Shown: positions 33,327-45,309 of the stretch, piece after piece
How the letters are laid out: each line of letters begins with the position of its first letter
How positions within the stretch are numbered: position 1 is the first letter of the stretch
Origin: Gnetum montanum
Lineage: Eukaryota > Streptophyta > Gnetopsida > Gnetales > Gnetaceae
Reading direction: 5' to 3'
Length of the DNA: 64,000 bases
Assembly: GCA_015680685.1 (NCBI GenBank)
Contig: MNCI01034664.1
Coordinates: 710,068-774,067, forward strand
The notes under the pieces: generated by a model
What the model saw: only the letters and a program-made list of their open reading frames with translations
Database searches by the model: none
Told to the model about the DNA's origin: nothing
Translations under genes and position numbers: made by a program

Positions 33327-34225
33327 TGATGGACATTGAGTAGACCCTAAGCCCAACTATATGAATTACTAAGAGTTCATGCATGATCCAGTTGAATTCC
33401 ATGAACTTATAGCTTTCTAAGTACACTAGTCTCTAGGAAGTGAAAATAACTGTTGTAATTGTTATCTTTCCAATTACACTTGTGAAATGCAAAGGTATGG
33501 TTAAGTGCAATTGAGGCATATGATTTTTTATCAATTTTACGTTTTATGTTTTAAGTTGCCTAAGAATATAGAATAATGAATAAAATAATTAAATTGTTAA
33601 TTTAATCTAACTAGTTACACCTAACTAATCCTAACATAACCATTCGTTCCCACTTTCCATACACATCTTGAACACGTTTAATGCTACTAGGTTACCAAAC
33701 TTTAAGCGTTACTGAGATTACCAAGTGCCAAGTGTGTGCTCAAAGTGGTCATACTTATGTCATTCATTAATCACTATTTAATTTGGCTTAATTGATTACT
33801 TAATTACTTAAATAATTAAAGGAAATTACATAAAACATTAAATGCATAAATAAACAATTAATCTATTTCAAATTGTTGCAAGGTTTATTAGAAAGTTCAT
33901 CTTTATTACCAAACACACTACCGTGCTCAAGTATAATAGTGCTTGAATAAATATTCATACACTCTTTAACTCCTTTAGTAGGCACTGAGAAAAATATTTT
34001 AACTTTCAAGTAAAAAAACTGCAAGAGCTCTGCTACAACTATGACCAAAGATGCCATAAACACAGTGGGTGAGCATGTATTTATAGGAAAAAATAGAAAT
34101 TATATTGATGAGGCCGTGTCAATGCATTGAATCCCACATCAATGTGGCCACATCAGTAGGGTCATGTCGATGAGGCCTCATCGATGAGGCCTCGTCGATG
34201 AAACCTAAGAAAACGTGACTCATCA
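33327..34225 (-). repeat. 5' LTR of element B
   Basis: 899 bp, TG...CA ends. U3 (34090-34225) holds palindromes built on ATCGAT and GAGGCCTC instead of GATATC. The TATA box is the complement of tatttatag near 34078-34086. The R/U5 part aligns with the LTR of A at roughly two-thirds identity by eye. Confidence 0.87.
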
Positions 34226-34720
34226 AATTTGCTAAGTAAAAACATCAAATTGAAGAAGAGCTTGTAGAATTTGTTAAAGCTATGAAAATTATTTTAAATC
34301 AAAATTTAATTGATTGTGAAACTCAATAAGTCTTGGCTAAGGCTTGGCATGCTAAATGATGTTGGAATACTTTTGAAGCTAAAAGTACTCTCACTAATAG
34401 TGGCATTTCCTAGTTGAAAATTGAATATGAACTTTGCACAAAGTTTTTTAAATTTCTCAAAGAAAAGGAACAAGTAGCTAAACTAGAATCATTTTATATA
34501 AATGATTCAATCACTACCAATCTTGATACTATTAATGGTTTTTTAGCAAATCATTTTTTCATAAAAATTTAGCAAGAAAAACTTTAAGGCCTCGAGTATG
34601 CATATTCCTCATCTTATAACAAAAGTGCATCAGAGCATTTATGTAGTAAAAATTATAGTGGAGGAAATCAAATTAGAAATTTTTAGTTTAGCAAATGGTA
34701 AAACTCTAGGATTTGATGAT
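34226..34720 (+). other. Unrecognised decayed frame between two LTRs
   Basis: On the plus strand one frame reads for about 130 codons with five stops (for example around VEFVKAMKIIL and FEAKSTLTNSG). It is Lys/Phe-rich and resembles no domain I can name. It may be a gag-like remnant inserted into the LTR fragment that follows. Confidence 0.3.
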
Positions 34721-34721
34721 A

Positions 34722-35297
34722 ACTAACCATCACTTAACTAATCCTAACATAAGCATTTGTTCCCACTTTTAATACACATTCTGAACACGTTACAATGCTA
34801 CTAGGTTACCAAGCATTAGACACTACTAGGATCACTAAGTGTGAACGTATGCTCAAGGTGATTGTACTAATTTTTATTATTTAATCAATATTAATTACTT
34901 AATTAGAACTCATTAAAGTAAAGTAAAGTGCATGGATAATAAATGCATAAGAAAACATTAATCTATTCCAAGTGTTGGAAAAGCTCATCTTTATTGTCAT
35001 TCACACTAAGATGCTCAAGTACATCAGTGCTCAAAGAAAGATTTGTACACTTCTTTAACTTTTACTGTGGGCACTCAAAAAATATTCTAACTTTCGAAAG
35101 GAAAAACTACAAGAGGTTCACTAAAACTATTGAAAAGATGCCATAAATGTGATAGGTAGTTGCACATTTATAGGTGATGATAGGAAGCCATGTCGATGGG
35201 TACACATCAACATAGAAAATCCTACATCGACAGGATCCTATCACCATGGTCACATCAATGACATCCCATTGACATGGCCCAACAACATGCTTCATCA
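34722..35297 (-). repeat. Athila-like LTR fragment
   Basis: The right two-thirds of an LTR (minus orientation) that aligns with 33600-34225. It has the aataaag-type R region, a TATA box near 35168, GTCGAT-type palindromes at 35190-35290 and the ...TTCATCA terminus at 35297. The left third is missing. Confidence 0.75.
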
Positions 35298-35930
35298 TCG
35301 TACATAAGAGATCATCAATGAACCCCTTATACAAGATACACTTGATGTATATCATAAAGGAGCATATGTAATTAGCATTATCTTGATGCCAAAATCATAG
35401 ACAAGAAGGCTGCAAGATCAAAAGTACGCTTAATAAAATTTAATGCAAAAGAAACAATCTAATCACCAATAAAAATTATTAATTATCACTATTATTTTCA
35501 TATGAGATGTGATATGATCATTTGTATTGATAGCATTTCATAAATTCTATGGATAACATAGCTAGCATCATCTATATAGAAATTATTATTATTATTTTCC
35601 CTTCTTTATATCATAGTAGAAACATTAATTCCCTTCACTAAAAGCATAGAGAAAAAAAATTTTGATGAAACTTGCTATGAATTATTGACCTTGGTATACA
35701 AAATGATCATGTAGCCATGGAAGCAATGGGGACAAGGTTATCATTGTTCCCATTAGGCAATTACAAAGCCTATGATGTGGTTAGTGAGGACATGGGTATG
35801 TATGATGTGAATTATTTATTGATATACATGATAATATGTCATCATGCTCGTTGATGTGTTTCATGTTGACATGAATGCATACTCATGCTAATGACGATGG
35901 ACTATGAATCACATATGCCTACACCTCCTT
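35298..35930. other. AT-rich stretch, nothing recognised
   Basis: No coding frame, LTR end or repeat unit seen. Confidence 0.5.
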
Positions 35931-38900
35931 TAACTTGCAAGGTAGTGTAATTAGCACCCACCCATAGTTCCAACTGAAAGGCAACCATACCTTCTAGAGG
36001 GGAATAACTGCTTGTAATTTGATGCTAGTAAAAGAAAGAGGGTCATCCAAAAGGCTAAAGATCATTTGGAAGGCATTAAGACCTTTTGGTTGTAAATAAT
36101 TGCTTGGAGATTGTGGCTTTCGGAAGGCATTAGGTCATCTAGTTGCAAATTCAAACTAAATTATGAGGTAGCGTGCCTAGAAACCTCCCGTAGTCCATAC
36201 TGGAAGACACTCAAACCTTTTGGTAGGAAAAATTGCTTTGATATTGTGGCTTCTAGAAGGCAGAGGGCCATCCGGATACAAATCTAGTTGATTTACAAGG
36301 AAGTGCGACTAACATCCTCCTACAATCTTAATTGGAAGGTACCTAGACCATCCAAAGGGAACAATTGCTTGTAATTTGATGTTACCAAAAGGAAGACGAT
36401 CATTTGGAAAGCTAAAGAGCATCTGAAAGGTACTTAGACCTTCTAGTTATGAATAACTTCTTAGAGATTGTGACTTTCAGAAGGTAGTGGATCATTTGGT
36501 TGCAAATTCTAGTTGAACTACACTTTAGTGTGCCTAGCACCCTTCCATAGTTCATATTGGAAGGCACTCAAACCTTCTAGTGGGGAAAAATTGCTTTGAT
36601 ATTATAGCTTTTGGAAGGTAGAGGGCCATCTAGTTACAAATCTAGCTGATCTATGAGGGAGTGCAACTAGCATCCTCTCATAGTCTTAACCAAAAGGAAC
36701 CCAAACCATCTAGAAAGGGAAAATTACTTATAATTTGATGCTATTAGAAGGAAGAGGATTAGTCAGAAGGCTAAAGATCATCTAGAAAGCACTCAAACCT
36801 TTCAATTGTGAATAATTACTTAGAGATTATGGCTTTCAAATGGTAGAGGATCATCCAAAAGCAAGGTCCAGGTAAACTACACACACATGTGCCCAGTACG
36901 CTCCTACAATCCATACTAGAAGGTACATAGACCTTCCAGTAGGAAATAATTGCTTCGATATTGTGGCTACTAAAGGGAAAAGGATCATCTGGTTGAAACC
37001 TAGCTGATCTATGAGGGAGTTCAACTAGCATCCTCCTGTAGTCTTAACCAAAAGGCATCTAGACCATTTAGAAGGGAATAATTTCTTATAATTTAATGCT
37101 ATTGGAAGGAAAATGATCATCTAAAAGGATGAAGATCATCCAGAAGGCATTAAGACCTTCTAGTTGCAAATAATTGCTTAGAGATTGTGGGTTATAGAAG
37201 GTAGAGGATCATCTGGTTGTAAATTCTAATTGAACTATGAGGGAGTGTGACTAGCACCCTCTCACAGTCCCTACCAAAAGGTACTTAAATCTTCTAGAAA
37301 GTTTCAATTGCTCTAATATCGTAGCATTTGGAAGGCAAGGGATCATCCAATTTAAAATTATAGCTAATCTATGAGGTAGTAGGACTAGCACCCTCCTACA
37401 GTCCCAACCAAAAGGCATCCATACCTTTCAGAAGGAAAAAATTGCTTGTAATTTGTTACTACCAAAAGAAAGAGGGTCATCTAGTAGGCTAAAGATCACT
37501 TAGAAGGTATGAAGACTTTCCAATTGTAAATAATTACTTGAAGATTATGGATTCTAGAAGGTAGTGGATCATCTAGTTGTAAATTCTAGCTGAATTGTAA
37601 GGCAGTGTAGCTAGCACCCTCCCACAATACATACAGGAAGGCACTTAGACTTTTTGGTAGGAAATAATTACTCTGATATTGTGGCTTTTGAAAGGCATAG
37701 GGTCATATTGTTTCAAATTTAGCTGGTTAACAAGAAAGTGTGACTAGCATCCTCTCATGGTCTTAACTAAAAAGCACCTAGACCATTTGAAAGAAAATAA
37801 TTTCTTGTAATTTGATGCTGCCAAAAGGAAGAGGGTCATGCAAAAGGTTGAAGATCATCCAAAAGGCACTCAAACCTTCTAGTTATGAATAATTTCTTGG
37901 AGATTATGACTTTTAAAAGGCAAAGGATCATCTAGTTGCAATTTCTAGCTAAACTATGAGGAAGTGCACCTACCACCCTCTTGTAGTTCATACTAGAAGG
38001 CACTCAGACCTTCTAGTAGAGAACAATTGCTTCAATATTGTGGCTTTCAAAAGGTAGAGGATCATTTGATTGCAAATTTAGTTAATCAAAAAGGAAGTGT
38101 GACTAGCACGCTCCTACAATCTTAACCTGAAGATACTTAGACCATCAAGAAGAGAACAATTACTTGTAATTTGATGCTACCAGAAGTAAGAGGGTCATCT
38201 GGAAGGTTGAAGATCATCTAGAAGGTACTCAAACCTTCCGATTGTGAATAATTTCTTAGAGATTGTGGCTTTTGCATGGTAAAGGGTTATCCAAAAGTAA
38301 GGTCTAGGTAAACGGCATGCACATGTGCCTTGCACCCTTTCATAGTCCATACTAGAAGGCACACAAAACTTTTAGTAGGAAACAATTACTCCAATATTAT
38401 GGCTACCAGAAGGTAGAAGGCCACTCAGTTGCAAATATAGCTAATCTATGAGGGAGTGTGACTAGCATTCTCCCTCAAAAAGATACCTAGACCATCCAAA
38501 AGGGAATAATTTCTTGTAATTTGATGCTACTGGAAGAAAAATGGTCATCTGGAAGGCTAAAGATCATTCGGAAGGCATTAATATTTTCTAGTTATGAATA
38601 ATTTCTTGGAGATTGTGGCTTTTGGAAGGTAGAGGATCATCTAGTTGAAAATTTTAGTTGAACTACAAGGGACTACGACTAGCTTCCTCCTGTAGTTTTG
38701 ACCAGAGGGCTCTCAAATCTTCTAAAGGTTTCAATTGCTCCAAGATCGTGACATCTAGAAGGCAAGGGATCATTTGTTTGCTATTTATAGCTAAACCGCA
38801 AGGCGGTGCAACTAGCACCCTCTTGTTCTCACAACTAGAAGGCATTGGGACCTTTCAAAAGGGAACAACTACTTGTAACGTTTTACTACCGAAAGGAAGA

Positions 38901-41900
38901 GGAGCATTTGATAGGCTAAAGATCATCCAGAAGCCATTAAGACCTTTTGGTTGTGAATAATTACTTGGAGATTGTGGCTTCTGGAAGGTAGAGGGTCATC
39001 TAGTCACAAGGTCTAGGTAAAATGTGAGCATGTGCTACTAGCACCCTCCTATAATCCCTACCAATAGGCACTCTAACCTTCTAGTAACATCATGAATTCT
39101 AGAAGGCATAGGATCATATAGTTGTAGATTCTTGCTAAACTACAAGGAAGCGTGACTACCACCCACTTGTAGTGCTAACTAGAAGGCAACCAGATCTTCT
39201 GAAACAAAAAAATTGCTTGTAATTTGATGCTACTAAAAGGAAGAGGGTCATCTAGAAGGCACTTAGACCTTCCGATTGTGAATAATTACTTGGAGATTGT
39301 GGCTTCTAGAAAGTAGTGGATCATCCAATTGCAAATTCTAGCTGAATTGTGAGGATGTGCACCTAGCATCCTCCCACAATCCATATGAGAAGGCACTCAA
39401 ACATTTCATTAGGGAATAATTACTTCAATATTATGGCTTCCAGAAGGTAGGGGGCCATCTAGTTGCAAATCTAGCAAATCTATGAGGAAATGTGACTAGC
39501 ACCTTCATGTAGTCTTAATTAGAAGGTACCTAGACCATCCAAAAGGAAACAGTTACTTGTAATTTGAAGCTACCAAAAGGAAGAGGGTCACCTAAAAGGT
39601 TGAAGATTATCTAAAAGTTACTCAAAATTTTCAATTGAAAATAATTTCTTAGAGATTGTGTCTTTTAAATGGCAAAGGATCATTTAGAAGCAAGGTCTAA
39701 GTAAACTGCATGCACATGCTCCTAGAACCCTCTCGTAGTCCATATTGAAAGGCACATAGACCTTTTGGTAGGAAATAATTGCTTTGATATTGTGGTTACT
39801 GGAAGGGAGAGGGCCATTTGGTTGAAAATCTAGTTGATCTGTGAGGTAGTGCGACTAGCACCCTCTCATAGTCTTAATTGAAAGGCATCCAAACCATCCA
39901 AAAGGGAATAATTACTTGTAATTTGACTTTACCAAAAGGAAGAGGATCATTTGGAAGGCTAAAGATTACCTGGAAGGCATTAAGACCTTTTAGTTGTAAG
40001 TAATTGCTGGGATATTATGGCTTCTAGAAGGTAGAGGATCATCTAGTTCCAAATTGTAGTTGAATTATGATGGAGTGCGACTAGCACCCTCCCACAATTC
40101 CTACTGGAAGGCACTCAAACCTTTCAGAAGGTTTCAAATGCACAAAGATAATGGAATTTGGAAAGTAAGGGATCATCTGATTGCAAATTATAGCTAAACT
40201 GTGAGGTGGTGCAACTAGCATCCTCTTACAATCCATATGGAAATGCACCTAGACCTTCTAGAAGGGAAAAATTACTTATAATTTGTTACTATTGAAAGGA
40301 AGAGGATCATCTAGTAGGCTAAAGATCATCTAGAAAGCATTAAGAGATTCTAGTTGTGAATAATTTCTTGGAGATTGTGGCTTTTAGAAGGTAGAGGGTC
40401 ATCTAGTTGCAAGGTCTAAGTAAACTATAAGCATGTGCTACTACTATCCTCCTGCAGTTCCTATCGATAGGTACTTCGAACTTTTAAAAGTGTACAATTG
40501 CTCCAAAATCATGGCTTCTAGAAGGTATAGGGTCATCTAGTTGTAGATTCTTGCTAAATTGTGAGGAAGTGTGACTAGCACCCACTTGCAGTTCTAATCG
40601 GAAGGTAACTAAACTTTCTGGAAGGAAATAATTGATTGTAATTTGATGCTACCAAAAGTAAGAGGGTCATCCAAAAGGCATTAAGACCATTTAGTTGTGA
40701 ATAATTTCTTGGAGATTATGGCTTCTTGAAGGAAAAGTATGATTTGGTTGCAATGTCTAGGTAAACTCCGAGCACATGCTACTAGCACCCTCTTGCAATC
40801 TCTACTGGTAGGTACTTTGACTTTTTAAAAGGGTATAATTTCTCCAAGATCATGGCTTTTAAAAGGTAGAGGATCATTTGGTTGTTGATTCTAGCTAAAT
40901 TTCAAGGGAGTGTAACTAGCGCCCACTCATAGTCCCAACTAGAAGGCAACTAAACCTTCCAAAAGGGAACAATTGCTTGTAATTTAAAGCTACCATAAGG
41001 AAGAGGGTCATTTGAAAGGCTAAAGATCATTCAAAAGGATGAAGATCATTTGGAATGCATTAAGACCTTTCGATTGTGAATAATTTCTTGGAGATTATGG
41101 GTTCCAAAAGGTAGAGAGTCATCCAGTTGTAGATTATAGCTAAACTGCAAGGCAGTGTGAGTAGCACCCTACCATAGTCCCAACTAGAAGGCACCTAGAC
41201 CTTCCAAAAGGGAATAATTGCTTGTAATTTATTGCTACCAAAAGGTAAAGGCTCATCTAGAAGGCTAAAGATCATCTAGAAGGCATTAAGACCTTTTGGT
41301 TACAAATAATTCCTTGGAGATTATGGCTTCCTAGAGGCAAAGGGTCAACTAGTTGCAAATTCTAACTAGACTACAAGGAAGTGTGACTAGCATCCTTTCA
41401 CATTCACAATCATAAGGCACTCAAACCTTTCAAAAGGGTATAATTGCTCCAATATTGTGACATCTAGAAGGCAAAGGATCATCTAATTGTAGATTATAGC
41501 TAAATTGCAAGGTGGTGTGAGTAGCACCCTACTGTAGTCCCAATTGATAAGCATCCAAACCTTCCAAAAGTAAATATTTGCTTGTAATTTGTTATTATTA
41601 GAAGGAAGAGGGTCATCTAGAAGGCATTAGGACCTTTTAGTTGTAAATAATTTCTTGAAGATTATGGCTTTCAAAAGGTAGAGGATCAATTGGTTACAAA
41701 TTCTAGCTAGGCTACGAGGAAGTGCCACTAACACCCTCCTACATTCCCAACTAGAAGGCACTCAAACCTTTAGATAAGTAACAATCACTTGGAATTTAAG
41801 GCTATTAGAAAGAAGAGGGTCATCTAGGAGGCTAAAAATCATCTAGAAGGCATTAAGACCTTTCAGTTACGAATAATTACTTGGAGATTGTGGCTTTTGG

Positions 41901-42020
41901 AAGGTAGAGGATCACCTATCAACAAGGTCTAGGTATATTATGAGGAAGTGCATATTAGCATCCTTTGAAAGGTAAAGGGTCATTCGAAAGGCATTCAAAA
42001 CTTTTGGTAGGGAATAATTT
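35930..42020. repeat. 6-kb tandem array, 357-360-bp unit of three sub-repeats
   Basis: The anchor cttgtaatttg (with variants) recurs at 36011, 36368, 36727, 37085, 37445, 37804, 38163, 38513, 38872, 39216, 39556, 39915, 40275, 40635, 40976, 41221, 41581 and 41788. Ten of the 17 intervals are 357-360 bp. Others are 340-350, and the last part has shorter steps of 245 and 207. Within a unit three related modules follow each other at about 133, 132 and 92 bp, each starting with a gaaggca-type stretch and an aataattgctt-type stretch. Stops occur in all frames, so it is not coding. Copies differ at many positions, so the array is old and not recently homogenised. Confidence 0.92.
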
Positions 42021-43966
42021 TTTCAAGTTTCAAACCTACTCGCAATGTCTTGCACTCCACTTGAATTGGACTTCTTAAATGTTTCATGCCTTTTGGTAGG
42101 CCAAAATTACAAGTTTTCATCTTCCCAATGACCATTGTGACTTCTTAAATCCTAAACCCTAAAGGAATGCTATGGTTTGAGCCCAATGTAACACAATGCT
42201 TAAATTAACATCTAACATTAAATCATAAATAAAAATCACATACTTTTTCGAACAATAAACATGAAAACTTTTATGACTCCTATTGTCCTTCTTATGTTTC
42301 CTAGTTATCATACTTAACCTTCATCTAATGACTTTTCATTAACTATCCAATTAATTTTTAGTCTTGGGTATTATACGTTTTAAGTATTTTTTTCATATTA
42401 GTAATTACCTTAATTTCTACTTCTTATATAACCCACTATACCTATATGAAATACATGTAAGAAAGACTTGGTACTCTTTCAACAGATAACCATATCTCTT
42501 GAGCTTGTTGCAATAGATGATAGCTAACATGAGGCTAAATCTATATCCATTAGATTAGTTATTTCAATTTATCAAACATAAAAAATTTTATGATTCCTAA
42601 TGTCATACTAAGGTTTCCAACTCATCATACTTAACTATCTTCTAATGACTATTCATAACTTTTTGAATTAAATACTAAGTTTACAATAGAAGTGATGGTA
42701 TCCCAAGAGGTTATTCTACCTCGAGTGTTAATTTTTAGTTTTTGTTGTTATACATTACGGATTTTTTAATATGCTATGGAGACTATGAGCTAATGCTACT
42801 CACAAAATATCGTAGTTTATGTACTAAAGTCTTTTGGAAAGTGTTGTGCCTTTCAGTTGGGGTAAATTTCAAGCATTTCTAGACTTCCAAATGGTCATAT
42901 TGTATTTTGGATGAAATTACATGAGACTACTTCTCTAAGTAGCTTATACTTTCCAGAATGCTAGATAGTGCTACTTGTAGGCCCTTGCAACCTATTCCAT
43001 AAACTATGACTTGCATTGTAATATGTGGATTATAGTATATATTATGTGACTGCATTAAGGTCACATCATGCAGTATGAGGTAAAAAATAAAAACGACCTC
43101 AAAGAATCTATTGCCTCATTTTGTGTAATGAAACTACAATGAGGAATGTGAGCATGTCAAGGAAGTGAAGAGCATTTCTCATTGCATGAGTAATGAAGGC
43201 TAATCTTGTCAAAGATATTTTCTTGAGAAGGTCAAAGGCTTGAAGATCTACCTCTGCTAAATGGTAATATGCTCTATGAAATTTCTACAATAGTTTACCA
43301 ATTTATTTCATCATTTTGTGCATTTCTTTAGTAGCTTAGAGGACACCAAGCATGGCAAAGGAGTGAAGAATATTGCATGTGTAATGGCATTGTCATTGAA
43401 GGCTAATCTTACTACTTTAAATGGATTGTACATTGCATAAGTCTTCTATAAAAATAATTGTTAATAAGGTACATTACTTACTCTCATTTCCATCAACTTA
43501 TATTGCATATGTGTTGAATGTGCTATTTGAAATATAGATATGTCAGATTTATACTATATAAAATCTTTGAAGAATGTGAGGAAGATGAGAGCATGCTAGT
43601 TTCTAGAAAACTACATGGCAAAAAGAAATACAAAATCTCCAAGTAGGACATTTTTCAAAATATGATATTTGATGGTCTTATTTCTATGATAATGCATTTT
43701 CTTATATATATAGAGAAAGAGTAGATGATTTTATTAAGGGTGAATAAAAGAACGAGATCTTTCCTTGCAAACTTTTTTATAGAATGAAAAAAAGAGAAAT
43801 GGAGAAATGAGACTCACTCACAAGAAAATCATTACACTAGTCACATAATGTAAGTTACTCACTACTATTTTGTATTTATGTAATAATGTCTTATAATAAA
43901 AAGATGCATAATTTAGAAGACTACGACCCTTGTTTGAATATGTTTTTTTTTATTAGTTATCATTGC
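42020..43966. other. AT-rich region without genes; two diverged duplications
   Basis: No coding feature. The stretches at 42265-42350 and 42580-42660 are diverged direct copies, as are 43140-43220 and 43320-43410. Short gaaggca-like remnants of the array may persist to about 42100. Confidence 0.5.
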
Positions 43967-45283
43967 TGTAACGACGAAAAATGTCGGTCGCTGGAAATAC
44001 CGAACAAAAGTCCATGTACACAGTTCTAACCCCAGATCCGTGCGAGGATCGTGCTGGAGAGAAAAATGAATCCGAGGTGCCCTAAACAGTCTTGTCGATC
44101 AAAAAGGGACTTATTTAATCAATAAAATGTTTTGTAATAATTTGATGGCAAAATGACGATTCTTTATAAGGCGATGCAATGTTGTTAATCCCGAAAGCAA
44201 TTGAAGACAATGCAAATGATTTAGATGAGATTGCCAAATCCATATAACTAGGATGCAAGGGATTAGATTTTGTAGAGAATACAATCACAATATCTAGGAT
44301 TTAATTTATGAAAAAAAATATGTTTGATACAATGATTTCAGGCGAGCTTCGGTTTGGACGAAGCACATGCCAGTAACAAGAAAGTTATCTAAAGATGAAA
44401 CAAGCGAGGATCAATATACCTTGATCTAGCCAATCTAGGCGCAAGGAAGTTAGACCCAGGGGAGAATATCTGGTAGCCGATTGTTTCTGATCAAGAATTC
44501 TTGCCAATCACCTCCGACGTTCTCACGATCGTTGATTCTCTTTTGCTCTTTTGCCAGCCTTGAAAGTAAAAATTTTGCCAACCCCTCTGATCTTCGTCAA
44601 CTAGAGCATTTATAAGGTTAGGGTCAGGAGAAAAACATGGTTTAAGTGACACGTGTCCTAAACTCATAAAATGTCGTTGACTCAATGTGTTGTCATTGAA
44701 GCTTGCGATGCTATGCTTCGTAGCACGTCGTAAACTACCCTCATGTGGGCTTTGGAAACAGACTGTCCCTTAATTACGCTGTAATACACTAGAGAGCATA
44801 TTGTGGCGCATGAACTACTAATGTCTGAATTGTGCTTGTTGTTACTTGAATTACGCTGCATTACACTAAATTATGCATCATAGCATAATTCAACGTAAAA
44901 TAACAAAACCGCAAAAGTTGAAGTATTGTTGCCACGCTTCCTCTGTTTCTGATCAATCCCTTTCAGGGTTTTATTACGCCGCTCTGCATTACACAGTGTA
45001 ATGGTCCCCCTTAGCCATTTTTTGATGCCATGATAGACTGTCTTTGATATTATGCTACGTATTGCGGCATTACGCTATGTCGTGTAATGCAGCGGAATGT
45101 ACTAAATGTTGAGATTTTGGAACATAGAAAACTCGCAAAGTGGAAGACTTACTGTCGTGCACCCATCGTTTTGTTCTATCTCCTGAAGTTCATTTGTACT
45201 GTGCTACGCCTTGTCACGACTTCCTGCTTGGGTTGCTAGATTTTGCCAATCTGTCGAGGCTTCGAAAATTTTATGGTGTTTCA
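43967..45283 (-). repeat. Solo LTR of the Tat-like family
   Basis: 1317 bp with TG...CA ends. It is the complement of the LTR at 678-2256: the U5 end (tgtaacgacgaaaaatgtcgg-type) is at the left and the U3 start (tgaaacacc-type) at the right. It keeps the TTACGC/GCGTAA palindromes and a TATA-like box near 44610. It is flanked on both sides by attgc (43962-43966 and 45284-45288), a perfect 5-bp target duplication. No internal sequence adjoins it, so it is a solo LTR produced by LTR-LTR recombination. Confidence 0.9.
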
Positions 45284-45309
45284 ATTGCTAGCATGGACCA
45301 AATGTTACC

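Larger units (their letters stand above)
24573..34225 (-). mobile_element. Athila-like element B (5' LTR to broken ORF3)
   Basis: A minus-strand element with 5' LTR 33327-34225, tRNA-Asp-type primer site, gag, protease, RT, RNase H, integrase, conserved 3' block, U3-like internal block and part of ORF3. It stops at 24573, exactly at the outer end of the 5' LTR of A, so A appears to have inserted into its ORF3. Its remaining 3' part and 3' LTR are not identifiable to the left of A. Confidence 0.78.

Noticed and set aside
23746-34225. LTR 23746-24572 as the 3' LTR of element B
   Set aside because: It is strongly diverged from the 5' LTR of B (33327-34225) and has another palindrome type, whereas a primer site and gag of A follow it directly on its left.
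38658-38960. A 100-codon open frame in the tandem array
   Set aside because: The other repeat units have stops in the same frame, so the open stretch is a chance product of local substitutions.
35930-42020. CRISPR-like array
   Set aside because: Units are long, diverged and contiguous without unique spacers; the context is plant retrotransposon DNA.
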